DNA from: Lanius collurio
Taxonomy: Eukaryota; Chordata; Aves; Passeriformes; Laniidae
DNA: 64,000 nucleotides
Reading direction: 5' to 3'
Assembly (NCBI GenBank): GCA_020086605.1
Contig: JACBWW010000016.1
Coordinates: 21,904,980 to 21,968,979, forward strand
A model generated the notes under the pieces. That model saw only the letters and a program-made list of their open reading frames with translations. It searched no databases and had not been told where the DNA came from. Positions 24,816 to 36,865 of the stretch are shown one piece after another; within the stretch, counting starts at the first letter, position 1; each line of letters opens with the position of its first letter. Position numbers and translations under genes: made by a program.

Positions 24816-27800
24816 CTCGATGTGGGCAGCTCTGCAGTGGCTGAACAGCATTCAGGGGACCTCATTTAAGGGGGTGTTTGAAATAGCCACAAGACATGAG
24901 AAGATGTGGAGTCCCTGAAGAAAGATGGCAGGTAAATATAATATAGTATCATCACAGCTTTATCCCCCCAGAAATCCAGATGTCTCAGATGAAAAGGGTG
25001 TTTTTGCTATGTATGGATGGATTTTACTTCCTGAGAGACAAAGCAGCATCTTCCAGAGAGGGACCAAGTTCCTGACATCCTCATCAGGCAGACTCCCACA
25101 TAAGCCAAGGATGGTTTTGCCTGAGCTAGAAATTGGCTCTTTGTGAATTATCCAACACAATCCATTGACTCTTTAACCCATAAATTGTCAAACTCAATTA
25201 TTTCCAGCTAAGCAGATAGCTGAAAATAAATAATCTGTAAGATAAGGTACTCTGGCTTTAGTTTTAAGTCAAATTCAAGTTTGCTCAACATAAATGTTAC
25301 AGTTACATAAATAACAAGAGAAAAAATCACCCCCAAATCCAAAAATCGTTTTTCTGCAAAAACATAGAGGATCAATTTCTGTAGTTTAGAATTACCAAAC
25401 TTGGCAGTATTTCACATTTGAAATATAATGATGTCATCTGGCTGGCCTCTTCCCATCGCAAACAGTAAATCTTAAAATCTGGAGAGATCTTTTATTTGGT
25501 TATTCATATTGTACTGCATCAAGGGGTTACAACACATGTGCCTGGGCTTATTAAAATCATCTGGTAGAGAAGAAGTTATTATTTAAAGGCACAGTACTTG
25601 AGCCTGTGCTGCTTTTCTTGGAGGCTGTTCTGTTCTGATGTCAGCTGCACGTCCACTTGTGCGTCCCCTGCCACGTGTGTGACATCAAGAAGTCCCCAAG
25701 TCTGGAGTGTCTTTTTGCAGTGTCTGGAAACAGACACTCTATCCCATGGACTTGCATCCACCACCCAAGGATCTGGGGGTGCACAGTGCCTTGTTTCTTC
25801 AGGAAGTACTTCCACCATCATGGTCAATCTCCTCATTTGCTCTCCAATGGAAAGTTCCTCCTGTCTGGTGATGAAGTCCACACGAAGCCTCCCATTTTGG
25901 CAAACAGGAACATCGTGCCAGCCAAATATCTTGCTCCTAGGGACAGTTTCATGGCATTTACTCTGGTGCAATGAACAAATAGCAGACTGGACTTCTTCAA
26001 GTCCTGTGGTGCCTTCCACTGGGCTGTTCCTTTCCCTGCTTTCCCCAAATTTCCGAGGGCTTCTTTCTCCTGCTTGTTTTTATTTACGTTTCTGAGGTCT
26101 ACGTTTTCTGGCGCTCGGTTTGGGCTGCTGGCTGCTTTTCTTGGAAAAAAATGTGGTGGAGCCAGCGCAGGATGTCCTCACAAAGCTGTTTCGTGGAAAT
26201 TTCCCTCGCTGGAGATCACTCTGTGTTTCTCCAAGGCTTGGAGCCAGCCCAGCAGTACCAAGCAACCTGGATTTTTTACAGTCAGTGGATCCCTGGCCAT
26301 AGATCCATGCAGGACCTAATTATGCCTCTGCATAGCTTTTTCCCTGTTTACTTAATATCCCTGCATGTTTGTTTGTGCCAGCAAATTCTGCCCTGGTTCC
26401 CCCTTAAGTCCCTCTTTGTTGGCTTCTTCCTCCAACCTGTGTGGGTAAAGGTTTCACTGGTTTATTAAATGCTCCTCATGGCAGAGGGGAAAGGCCCTTT
26501 TTGAGACTTAGGTAGGAAAGTTTCCGGCTGGAGTGAAACTTTGCTGAATGTTTTTCTTGCAAGAGCAAAGAAAAGAAACCACTACATTTTTTTTTCTTTT
26601 ATTTGGAGAAGGAAACAATGTTTAGCACCTGAAAAATTAAGATAAATTTGTTTGAGAACACCCTTTTACTTTTTCTCTGCCAGTATTTAGCAAGATGTGG
26701 CAACAAGAAAAACCCAGCTGTAGCTTTGAAATTAGCTGAAAATTCCCCACATGGAATGCCATCAAAAAAGCCACATTTTTGTGAGAGGGATGGGTAACTT
26801 CAATGGACATGAACAGCTTGGACAAGAGTATCAGTCAGGGATGTGATTTTCAGGTCTGCCACCAAAAGTCTTATTCTGCCCATTTCCTCTCCTTCATTGA
26901 AGCAACCTGATTTCCAGTGCAGCTGTTGCTGCCTGCAGTAATGTTTATCAAGTAGTTCTCTGAATCCATTTTTACCATTGAAAAGCTTCCTACATCCTCC
27001 ACACTCATGTATATAACTTTTGCCCATTTATCTATATAAATAACAGGGTGATAAAAGGCAGATCCCTCTGCTTTCGTTAAAAATCTAGATTCTGGAGGCT
27101 TTAAAACTTCAAGGGCTGAGCATCCTTTTAGCACAGTTTTCTACATTTACTGGGCCATCTCAAAGGCTGTCCTGGTGTGTCACTTTCCGGGCCATGAGTG
27201 TTAATTATTTTTTTGGATAATGACTATGACCACAGACCTGCTTTAGGTAATATTAAATCCTGTCCCAGGAGATAGAATAGGCTCCTCACGTGTTGCAGGT
27301 TGTAGTCTCAGCCTCGTTTGTGTGATTGTGCAGGATAATGTAATGCAAACCATGATGATGGTGATGATGATGGTGATGTTAAAAACAGCATTTTCAGGCT
27401 TTCAGCTGCTCTGGCTTTGTAGCAGGAGCTGCCAGAACTTGGTTGTGTCTCCATTTCTGCATCTCAGTTGTCACTGGGCCACAGCATGAGTTAATGTGCA
27501 TGCAACATGATTTCAAGAGAACCCAGAAAGAACAGGTATAAGAAATAGTCACAGATTTGCAGACAGGCTTATAATGTAAATAATCCTTTATTCTTTCTTT
27601 AATTTTTTTTTCCAGAAGTAAGACCTGTTTTCTGTGGGGGAAAGAACCTGACATTTCCTGAAATCACTAGAAGTTTTCATCTGGCAATGAAAAATTTACT
27701 AGTCCCAGTTGAAAGCTTTTTGATTTTCTTTTTACAGAAATATAACAGAAAAGAATAATCTCCCTGGCTGGTCCTGGTTGATTGTTGCTTTACCCTGTGT

Positions 27801-28217
27801 CATACCTGATCACTTTTGCATTGACTTTTTCTTAGCTTAGAAAAAGTGCTTTGATTAATACCATTGCAGAAGCCTGTGAAATGGCAGTGAGTATTTCAGA
27901 ATTCTTGTACCTGCTCAGTCAAACACAACGTGCTTCCAATTAGCGTCAGCCTGCGCTGTTTCAAAATAAATGTGTAACTCATTATCAGCTGGTATCACAG
28001 GTTTGGAACCAAAATATGTCCCAAAGGAGATGTATAACAAACATTTCATATCAGTTGCATAAATCATGAGAAAATGGGAATTTTTTTCCCCCTCTCTCCT
28101 TCTGGAGATGCTGTACCCTTAAACACGAACACCCTTGTGTGCATGCCCCTGTTTAAATGCAGGACTCGTCACCTCCACTCCTTTCCCTGGAGTCCTGGAG
28201 AAGGCAATGGGCAAGTT
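24816..28217. other. Unique noncoding sequence
   Basis: Contains a GATGGT-type trinucleotide patch at 27351-27378 and an unusual stretch (25579-26019) open in two plus frames and one minus frame. The minus frame encodes 146 residues of mixed composition with no domain I recognise. I do not call a gene. Confidence 0.45.
27351..27378 (+). repeat. Imperfect ATG/GAT trinucleotide repeat
   Basis: About nine GATGAT/GGTGAT-type units with G substitutions. Simple repeat. Confidence 0.85.
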
Positions 28218-28289
28218 CATAAAATCACAGAATCATTAAGGTTGGAAAAGACCTCCAAGCCCATCAAGTCTAACCTTTGACCGAACACA
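28218..28289 (-). mobile_element. Short CR1 3' fragment, minus strand
   Basis: Starts with the reverse-complemented CR1 terminus (TCATAAAATCACAGAATCAT) followed by AAGGTTGGAAAAGACCTCC, a CCCATCAAGTC block and CCGAACAC. These fit the antisense 3' end of an avian CR1 subfamily with the AAAAGACCTCCAAG variant. Only about 72 bp remain, a severe 5' truncation. Confidence 0.88.
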
Positions 28290-29623
28290 AGTTACAGCTT
28301 CGTAGTGAATTAGGGTCAGATGGTATCAGCTGCAAATAACCCCGAATAATCCCTGCCTGCACTGGGGGCTCTGGGAGGCTGCAGGGCTGGGAGGTGCTGG
28401 ATCTTGCACTGGAGAAGAGTGGCAGAGGAGGTGAGGGCTGTAAAAAATGTATATGAGAGGAAGGAGAGGCTTTCAAACAAAAAGGAATGCAGTGTTTACA
28501 TATTTGATGAGGCTACACATGATCTGTTTGGAGCGATGCTGCACAGACACATTGTCCAAACTGGAGGGTGTTAAATGCTTGGATGATATTCAAACATGCA
28601 CATTCACCATGTCACCCACTGGCTTCTAGCAGCAGCCCAAATCCCAAAAGAGCCCTGTGATTAATTTATCCTTGATTCTTAGATAGGCACAGACTATTTT
28701 GATAAAGGGAGGAGAGCTATTGTGACTTTCCTTCCTTTATTGCTCCACCCAAGATAAAGCAGACAGGATATTTTATGGCATTGTACAGACAGTCAATCTA
28801 TCGTCTGGTAAGAGGTGCTGGACCTCAGAGACCAGGCTCCCTTCTGGTCTAGGCTCTGTAGCTCATACACAAAACTGGAGAAATCTGTTTTTTCTGAATT
28901 TTCTCCTTGCTTCTAAATTGCTCAGCCCAAGCTTTTTTACTTCATATTATAGAACTGATGAAGACACGTTTGGTGTTTACCTATCTTGAAATATAACTCA
29001 AAGGACAAAGTCTCTATTTGGATGATCATTGTACCAATTTTTCTGGGGTTTTTTTTTGAGCTTTCTACCTTGCAGTTTGCACTGCTTTAAGTCCTGCTGT
29101 TTTGCTGCAAGAGGCTTCTGGCCAAACCATTGATTCTGGGGCCATAGCAGAGAAACACGCCACGGAAGCCTTCAGTCAAAATTCAGCCAGAATTCAGTCA
29201 AAACACAGCCTCATCCTTTCAAAGGCTGTGCTCTGGAAGTGTGTGCAAATGTTGCTGCAGGCTCATTATGACCCCCACCTTTGGTAACCCAGGCTGTTGG
29301 TCACCCTCGTTTCTGTTTTATCACTGTTGTGTCTTTGCTCAGACCTCTGAGCTGGCTTTGCAAAACACCCTGGGAGCTGTGCAGAGCTTTTGCTGCCCAC
29401 CACATCTCTCAGTGCCCTGCTTGGGAGGGTTGCACCAGGTAGGAAGAATGGACTTCCCCCAGCAAGAATTGCTGTTGGGAAATGTCACGATGACCCTGAG
29501 AAATCGGATTTATACGTTTTCTTTCTACAGGAGCAGTTCTTTTGTCATCATAGGGAGGGACTTTATCAAGGAAAGCAGGAAGGATGCTGTAGACCTGAAT
29601 TACCCTTGAACTGCCTGAGACAC
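28290..29623. other. Unique noncoding sequence
   Basis: No repeat or gene recognised. A pyrimidine stretch ending in ACAG at about 29513-29531 resembles a splice acceptor, but no matching exon or donor can be argued. Confidence 0.45.
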
Positions 29624-29837
29624 AGGAAAATATTGGACTGGTGGTGAGGCCCTGGCACAGGTTGCCCAGAGAAACTGTGTCTGTCCCATCCCTGGAGGCA
29701 TCCAAGGCCAAGTTGGATGGGGCTTGGAGCAACCTGGGATAGGGGAAGGTGTCCCTGCCCATGGCAGGGGGTGGAATGGGATGGGCTGTAAGATTTCTTC
29801 CAACCCAAACCATTCTAGGACTCTGCAATTCTATGAC
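29624..29837 (+). mobile_element. CR1 LINE 3' fragment, plus strand
   Basis: Reads in CR1 sense orientation: GGTGGTGAGGCCCTGGCACA, GTTGCCCAGAGAAACTGTG, CCATCCCTGGAGGCATCCAA, GGCTTGGAGCAACCTGG, CCCTGCCCATGGCAGGGGG, TTCCAACCCAAACCATTCTA, ending in AATTCTATGA. It is 5'-truncated at about 214 bp with no RT region. The landmarks are well preserved, so it is younger-looking than the copy at 6481. All long frames across it on either strand are shadows of the element. Confidence 0.95.
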
Positions 29838-30756
29838 TGACATTATTATTTGTGTTATTGGTCACAAAACATCACTCTGCACAGATGGGACAGGGCCTGG
29901 GGAGTGGACCAGGGGCAGTGGTACCTGCCTGGATCCTGACAACATGAGCACCTATTTGTGCTTTTAGTGCCTTTTCAATCCCACCCACATCAAAACATTG
30001 ATCCTCTTCTGGGAAAAAAACCAATACAGAGACATGAAACTGCTCCTGGAGCAGTCCCTGGGCTGACTCGGAGCCGAGCCCAGACACCATGGAAGTGACG
30101 TGTTCTGTGTCTTTTCCAGTAACAGACTGGTATCTGAGGGACACAGCTCTGGTGCAGTGCTTACCCACCTTCCTCCATCAATACAAATGGCTCAGACAAA
30201 ACAGATTATTGTCTAATTAAAGGGGGCATCTGCTCTATTATTCTTTCAAAGAAAAACAGCCTTAAACATAAATGAGTAAGCCACGTTGCTTTAATGAGAT
30301 GTGGAAATTAGCTGTCACTGCCAAAACGTAACTCCTTCTCTCAGCCTCCTGTTCTGATTATAAGAATGGTAATTTGCCAGTTCCCAACTTCCTGTTATTA
30401 AGCCAATTGTTGAACTTTCAGAAATACTTGAGAGAGTCATTTAAAACCATGGGGTTGACATTACCCCAGCATGGATGGTTATCACCTTTTCCTCCTCCTT
30501 CTCTTCCTCCTCCTTTCCTCGGTTTACAGACTTTCCTGTCTTTGAACACTGTGGAAATTCATGCAATGGGGAACTGCAGGAGACCCCTGGCACCAGAGAC
30601 AACCAGAAGAAGGAATCAGCCCAAATATTTCCTGGAGGAAATGATGCCACATTACAAGCCTTGTTTTTCCTTAGAAAAAAAGCTTTTTTTTTTTTTCCCT
30701 CTGGAAGAGACAGTCTTTTTAAAGGAGAAACTTTGTTTTATTTGCAAAACAATGTA
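29838..30756. other. Unique noncoding sequence
   Basis: No gene seen. A CTCCTTC-type pyrimidine tract lies at about 30486-30522 and a T13 run at 30684-30696. Confidence 0.5.
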
Positions 30757-30905
30757 CTTAGAATAAGTTGGTTAAGAGCATGGTGATAATAGCACCAAGG
30801 TTGTGGGTTTGACTCCTATATGGGCCATTCCCTTCACACTTGGACTCAATGATCCTTGTGGGTCCCTTCCAACACAGGATATTCTCTGATTCTGTAAATA
30901 AATAA
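30757..30905 (+). mobile_element. tRNA-Ile-derived SINE with CR1-like tail (TguSINE1-type)
   Basis: The head (about 30757-30827) follows a tRNA-Ile(AAT) gene: GTTGGTTAAGAGC (D arm), GGTG...CACC anticodon stem around an AAT, CCAAGGTTGTGGG, and TATGGGCCA at the acceptor end. The internal box B is GGTTTGACTCC (30806-30816), one C-to-T change from the box B consensus, consistent with CpG decay. The tail (30841-30898) is TTGGACTCAATGATCCTTG, GGGTCCCTTCCAAC, AGGATATTCTCTGATTCTG, the 3' end shared with CR1, whose machinery mobilises such SINEs. It is diverged and is a retroposon, not a functional tRNA gene. The family is known from songbirds. Confidence 0.88.
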
Positions 30906-33900
30906 GATTCCTGCATGTTATGAAATCTCTTGAAGGAGAGAATAACTACAATAAAAAAGGACTTTGCATGCCTGCTTTCTCTAGGGTGGTGAGCAAAGTC
31001 ACCCTCACAGAGAGAAATACAGGTGCCTGTTTTGGGGTGTTTTTACAAAAGCCTGTCACCATGCTGTCTAAACATTACAGGAGAGGTTTTCAAACATACA
31101 AATAGCAGTTCAGCTTCCAACTCCCACCAGCTCTCCAAGGGAGATGACCATGAAATTGCCCTTTGTACAGTGAAAATCATTCCTGCCCATACTGTGCTAT
31201 TAGGTTACCCATATGGGCTTCTTCTCCTGACCTCAAACCCCCATGGAGCTCGTGTTCCCAGCTGCTGGCAGGGCTGGCACTTGGATAAGAGATAACATCA
31301 CCAGTGCCTTTGCACCCTGCGTGTTTCACTGTTTCTTTTGTATGACACACATTTTTTTCAGTGTCAGATGTCCGTATTTCTGTGGAGAGGGATATATATA
31401 GACAGACAGACAGATATAGATATATTTGTCCAACATTCTTACAACAACCCCCCATTGGAAGTTTGTGCTAGGCAGGATCTATGTTTTAAACTCTCTCTTC
31501 TGTGACTGATAGCAAAGTTAAGGTTTCCTAATGTATTTCATTAAGTTGTCCACATAGGAAATCTCACTGCCTTCTGCTTTGATTCCTCTTGCATTTAATT
31601 TCCTACCACAGTCCACATTCTGTCTCTTCATTCCAGGGAAATATGGATTATGTAAAATTTATTGTCCAAACGATGTCTACTGAATATTTTCCTCCAAGTG
31701 AGGAAATTCCCTGTTGATTTGTTTCTGCGAGGAGGCTACACTCAGATACAGGCAGAGGTACACACAGTTCCTTTCACAGCTATAAAACATTGTTTACAGA
31801 GGTATATTTTCCCAGATCTCTGCTGTAATAATCATTGCTCTCGACCCAGAATGTTTATTCTGAAAAACAACCACCACCGACCACATCTCCCCTCTGGGAT
31901 GCGATATTAAAGTATGAATGCAATGGAGAGGGCCAGGACTCGATCCCAGGGCAGCTCTGCATGCTCCTCATCCTCTCAGTTGCCTTACAAGACACACCCA
32001 GGAGCCAGGCTGGGCATGTAATTGAAGCCCATCGATCACCTCCTCCCCAAAACCCGTGGCTCAGCTATAACTGACGTGGCAGGGCTGTTTGTTTATTCTC
32101 CTGAACAGATGTTTGAGCAGAGTCTCCCCAACCTCCAATAAAATATCGCAGACAACTGTGAAGTTTGCTAACCCCTCGTTAAAGCAATCTCCTTGAAGTC
32201 CTTAACTCACCAGAAGATAAACTGCACCAACATGGAGCACTCCCACTCTCAAGGACAGAGAGCCATTCCCACCAGCCAACGTGGATCATAAACTTGTGCA
32301 CTGGAAATCGTTGTGCCTCTGCTTTAGATCAATGCCATTAAAACAAAGGCAGATGGAATATTTTACTCTTATCTGAGGCACTGGTTAATTGCCTTTCTGG
32401 CTGCTCACATCTCCAACTCCTCTCTTCCCTTCCTGCCCCATGGAGTGGCTGTCACAGGGTGGTGGCGAGGAGTCTTGGAGCACTCGTATTTTCATCCACA
32501 TCCTGGGATTAACCCTGTGCATGGCAGCACATCAGCACTCTGGGACCAGCCCTCATAGCATGACCTGCAGAAGTGGTTTTCCTTGCAAAAGCAGCAAATT
32601 GATGCAGGGACAATGCTCCCATTCCCACCACACCAAGTTCGCCAGCATTTCCTTGATCTCTGTGTTCTCTGCCCATCATGGTTAGGGTCAACCTCAACCC
32701 ATCCAACAGGAGAGGGCAGGAGCTGACAGACAGGGATGAGACCCACAGGCACAGAGCTGGGACACCACAGGGGACAAGAAGTGGGGAAGAAAACAGGTTT
32801 ACCATGGCAGCAGCACATGGGACAGTAGCTGAGGACAGGGTGATCAAGTTGGACACTATTAGTGGCTGATCAGCTCTTTTTTTCCCCCAAGACACAAGAC
32901 TTCTCTAAATCTGCATAGTGCAATGTATAGCTTACATTTTATTCTTGACACCATTCCCCCAGGTTTTCATCTCTCAGTCCTTTCTCCCTCCAGCCCCACC
33001 CTTCCAGGAATTCACATAGCACACATTTCTGCAAAGGCAATTAATGGCTTCTCTTTAAAGCTATGGGAGAGGAATGCCCTTTCAATTAATGCTTATCGCT
33101 GTGTACTTCTTCAATAAAGATCCCTTGTAAACCCACAAGAATGTCCTGAGCAGTGCTGGGGGCTGAATTGCCCAAGATGTTCAGTGGCCAGGGCCAGATG
33201 CCTCAACATGCACAGTTTTAAGCACAAAGAGAACACTAAATATCAGCTCAAATATTCAGTTGGCTCAAGGCAGTGTGTTTTCCATGCTACCCATTGTACA
33301 GAACTGGGGTTTTGATTTCTTTTTGTTTTCTTTGTAAATAAATCCTCGTAATGGCTTTCCCGTATCTGATTCCAGCACAACCGATGACACAGACGACAGC
33401 CATGACTCAGCATGGTGAGGTTCCTAGCCCGGGTCTGAAGCTTGTCTGTGCCAAGAGACCTCATGAAATGTCCCATGGGCCACTTCTTTCCCAAGGAAAC
33501 TGGGGAGACAGCCCATGCTCAGGTCAGTTCCCAGTAAGGAGCCAGGACACAGCCAGGCTGAGCATCCAGAGAGCAGAGGGTGAGCACAACACAGCCAAGG
33601 CCCTTCTCTTCCATCACATCATTCTGCTGACAGCCATTCCTCTTCCAAAGATGTCACCAGGCCAGGAGGCAGCATCACAACAATGCATGGGATCCACACA
33701 TCCCAAGCAGACGTGGGATCCTTGTCACCAAAAGGTGTGAGCTGTTGTCACCTGAGCTCTGGTACCAGCTCCCTCAGCTGGTGTCAGTAGCAGCTTTCTG
33801 TCCTCCACGTGCAAGAGGCCTTTGAGAGATACAAAGCCCAGTGCAGATGCTTCACAGTATCTGACTGGTGGAGGGTTTTTCTCATTTGCAGAGCCAGTCT

Positions 33901-35390
33901 TCCATGCTTTGGACTGTGTTAATATTATTTGATAATATATGCTGTAGGAAAGATGGAGCTTCTATATCCCAGACAACAGACTCCATAAATGCATTTCTAA
34001 AATAATTCAGTGAGAGATCATCTGTTACGCTTGTGCATGATGAGAGGGAAATTGTCCAAAATTTGTATTCTAATGGGGAAAAAGTAATCCTTGGAAGCAG
34101 AGAGAGGGAATCTGCTGGCCAAGAGACCCCAGAAAGCTTTGAGTGTTTCACAGGCTGTAACTGATACTGAGACTTTTGGGCAAATGGACAAAGGGATTCC
34201 TGAAGGCAGACCTCTCTCAAGCCCTCAAATGCACATTATTTTTATTTTGTGAAGAGACATCTATAATGTTTTGGTGGAGGAGGTTGCTGGCCTGTCAAAG
34301 CTTCGGGAGGTTTTTTAACTTCTTCCAGTCACAGTCCTGGACTTCATGGTCTTCTGTCTTTATTTCTAATGAACTTCTGTCTCAGCTCTAAAATGTCTGG
34401 TTCCCATTCCAAAGATGTAATTTGACTTCTCCTGCAAGAGGTCTGACTACATCCATGGTTTTTCTGCAGCCAGAACTTACAGGCACTCCAACTTCTATTC
34501 AAAGCAAACTTTGGGCTCTATGTGCATGTTGGGGCCAAAATCCAGCAAAGCCAAGTGCCCTCAAGCCTTCATGAGGTCAGGCCCCTTGTAATTTTGATGC
34601 TTATAAAACACAGAAAATGAAGTGCTTTGCCTCTCTTATAAAATAAGAGCAAAATGAGAGAAGGCTCTTACTGCTCAGAACATCATGAAATTATATGGAA
34701 ATTTAAGTGTGTTTGAGCTCTCAGGTTTACAGGTTGAAACCACTGGGCTGGCTGGGCATAAGGGGTGTCAAGAGATACTGATTATCAGGATGGATGATAA
34801 TGTTCAGGGCTGGTTTGAAACCTTAAAAATAAACCCTATTCATATCCTTTTTCTCTACTTATTCCCCTAAGAGGAGGGAGGAGAACAATTTTCGTGGTTT
34901 CTTTACCCCAGAGAGCTTCTCCCACAGCAGTGCTCCCTGCAACACCTCTACACCCCAACGCTGTGACTGCTTCTCACCAGTGAAACATTAGGATGGATTC
35001 CCATCCCTCAATCTCTCCAGCTGCTGGAGTCACTCTAGGTTTCCTAAGGACTGCATCCCTCTGGATGAAGCTCTGAGCACTACAAATCCTCATTTCCCTT
35101 GGTAGCCAGGGTTCATTCATGTCAGTGGCTCTTGTTCCACGAACAAGCCTTATTAGACCAGGACTGTGTTGCTTCTTAACAAAAAAGGAAACAAAGAAGG
35201 GACAGGACTAAATTCGTGTACTAAAGCAGCAGAGCTGGCCTGAGAGATAAATAAACCCTTAAATCACGGTGCTGCACTGTTGCCAGAATGATCTATCTCT
35301 CCTTTGAAAATTGTGTCTGCAAGGAAATGACGAATAATTTTCCACATGCAGCCTTTGCAGACACACCGGAGTGACTTGGAGGACGTCAGG
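30906..35390. other. Unique noncoding sequence
   Basis: Contains a GATA/GACA microsatellite at 31391-31426. No interspersed repeat or gene recognised. Frames such as 33351-33740 plus (129 codons) and 32509-32895 minus (128 codons) carry no domain and overlap other frames. Confidence 0.5.
31391..31426 (+). repeat. Compound TA / GACA / GATA microsatellite
   Basis: Five TA units, about four GACA units, then GATATAGATATAT. Compound simple repeat. Confidence 0.9.
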
Positions 35391-35800
35391 ATTTTTGGTA
35401 TTCCCGTCCTTCCGGAAAGCTGCAGCCAAATCCCTGCCGAGCACAACGAAAGCTTCTCCCTCCTGGAAACCTGACTGAGGACTGGGAGAGCACCGTCAGT
35501 AAACCATGAGTAAAGGCCCCGAAACGCTGTGCAGGATTCCAGCAGGATTCCAGCAGGATTCCAGCAGGACGTGGGCTTGCGCCTGGCCCGTGGCCACGTG
35601 GAGGTCACCGAGGGAAATAAATCAGTGGCCAGTGAGCTGTGCCGGTGGATTTGGCTGTGATTCCCACCCCAGGCTCATTGTAGTGACGCCAGGAGCTGTG
35701 ATTCCATTTGTCAGCGCGACGGCGGAAATGCAAAACCCAGATCTTTGTAACAGAGAGGAGGCTCTCAGGAGAAACTCAGCAAAGGGAGTCATCAGCGCTT
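35391..35800. other. CpG-denser pocket
   Basis: About 18 CpG dinucleotides fall within roughly 335 bp (35395-35730), against a strongly CpG-depleted background. The pocket holds a CACGTG E-box (35595-35600), a GCGCGACGGCGG cluster at about 35715-35726, and an 11-bp minisatellite. A plus frame of 115 codons (35506-35853) is open but has no domain. It is too short and too weak to call a CpG island promoter; it could be an orphan regulatory element or chance. Confidence 0.35.
35531..35569 (+). repeat. 11-bp minisatellite, 3.5 copies
   Basis: The unit GCAGGATTCCA is repeated three times exactly, followed by GCAGGA. No mismatch. Confidence 0.97.
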
Positions 35801-36635
35801 TGCAGCTGCATGTGTGTTGTCTAGGACAAGAAAACGTGGGGAAAAATAAATAAATGCAACCAAATCCTTCATTAAGGTCTCAGACCAAATGAAGTCACTT
35901 CCAGAAAAACATCATGGAGTGCTTTGCTCATGTAACTCATGGGTCTGTGCATGAGTGCTGCGATTACAGCCCACAGCAGAGTCCTCAGGGACAGGAGAGC
36001 CTGGTGCCCTGCCCAGGGTGGGACAGTTTGGGTTGCAATGGGGTGGCAGGGCCCCTGCATGGCATCTTCTCAGATGTCCCCAGGCTGAGCAGTGCTTGGG
36101 GATGCTCACTGAATGCCTGGAATCCTTGCCTACCTGGGAAATCTTTCCAACATAAGCCAGGAGATCTCTGGCTCTTGAAGGAGCCTCCATGGTGCTCATT
36201 ACCTGTTGGACCAACTTGATCATTAGTCACAATTTCTTACCACTAAGCTTTCCCAAACCTCAGTTCTCTCACATTTATTTTACCCTCCTTTCACACCTTG
36301 GTGTCTGAAGGCAAATTTCTTTTCACTCCTGCCATCACCCCAGTGGCTGCTGCCTGTGAAGCACCACATTTGTAAGAGCTCGTTGGTGAAACATTCTTCA
36401 AGGCAAGGAAGGTTTGTGGCAGCATCTTGCAAAATAAGCAGCCTGTCCATGATGTCCTTGACATCTCCAAAAACTCCAATGTGGCCCCAGAACGATGGGG
36501 AGGTTTTATTGTGTAATTATTGCTGAATGCTAAACATAAGCTACATTATGGAGCTTGTGCTCATCCCAAGAAGTAAACCAGGGACTAAGGTTGTACCTGG
36601 AGACCTGGCTACAAATTTAGATTTTAAGATGCTCT
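35801..36635. other. Unique noncoding sequence
   Basis: GC-moderate sequence open in several overlapping frames on both strands (35912-36223 minus, 35914-36219 plus), none with a domain. No repeat recognised. Confidence 0.45.
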
Positions 36636-36803
36636 AAATAGTTAATAAATAGTAAATAACAAATGATAAATAAATAAATAAAAAATAATAAAATAATAAA
36701 TAAATAATAAAATAATGAATAATAAATTAGAAATAATAATAAAGAAATAAGAAATAGGAAATAAATAGGAAATAAGAAATAAATAGGAAATAAGAAATAA
36801 TAC
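36636..36803 (+). repeat. AT-rich TAAA/AAT low-complexity tract
   Basis: About 168 bp of TAAA, AATAA and GAAATAA-type units with almost no C. It lies about 60 bp upstream of the truncated 5' end of the CR1 copy at 36866. It is tandem-like but irregular; the minus-strand frame through it encodes an artefactual I/L/F/Y-rich peptide. Confidence 0.92.
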
Positions 36804-36865
36804 TCTTTTTTAAAAGCAGGAGGGCTGAGATCTGGCCATGGCTCCGTCAGCTCCTTGGTCCCTGT

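Noticed and set aside
29513..29531. Splice-acceptor-like pyrimidine tract ending in ACAG
   Set aside because: No following exon with coding potential and no donor; such tracts are common in noncoding DNA.
30757..30827. A tRNA-Ile gene
   Set aside because: The head resembles tRNA-Ile, but stem positions are degraded and it is fused to a CR1-type tail, so it is a SINE and not a tRNA gene.
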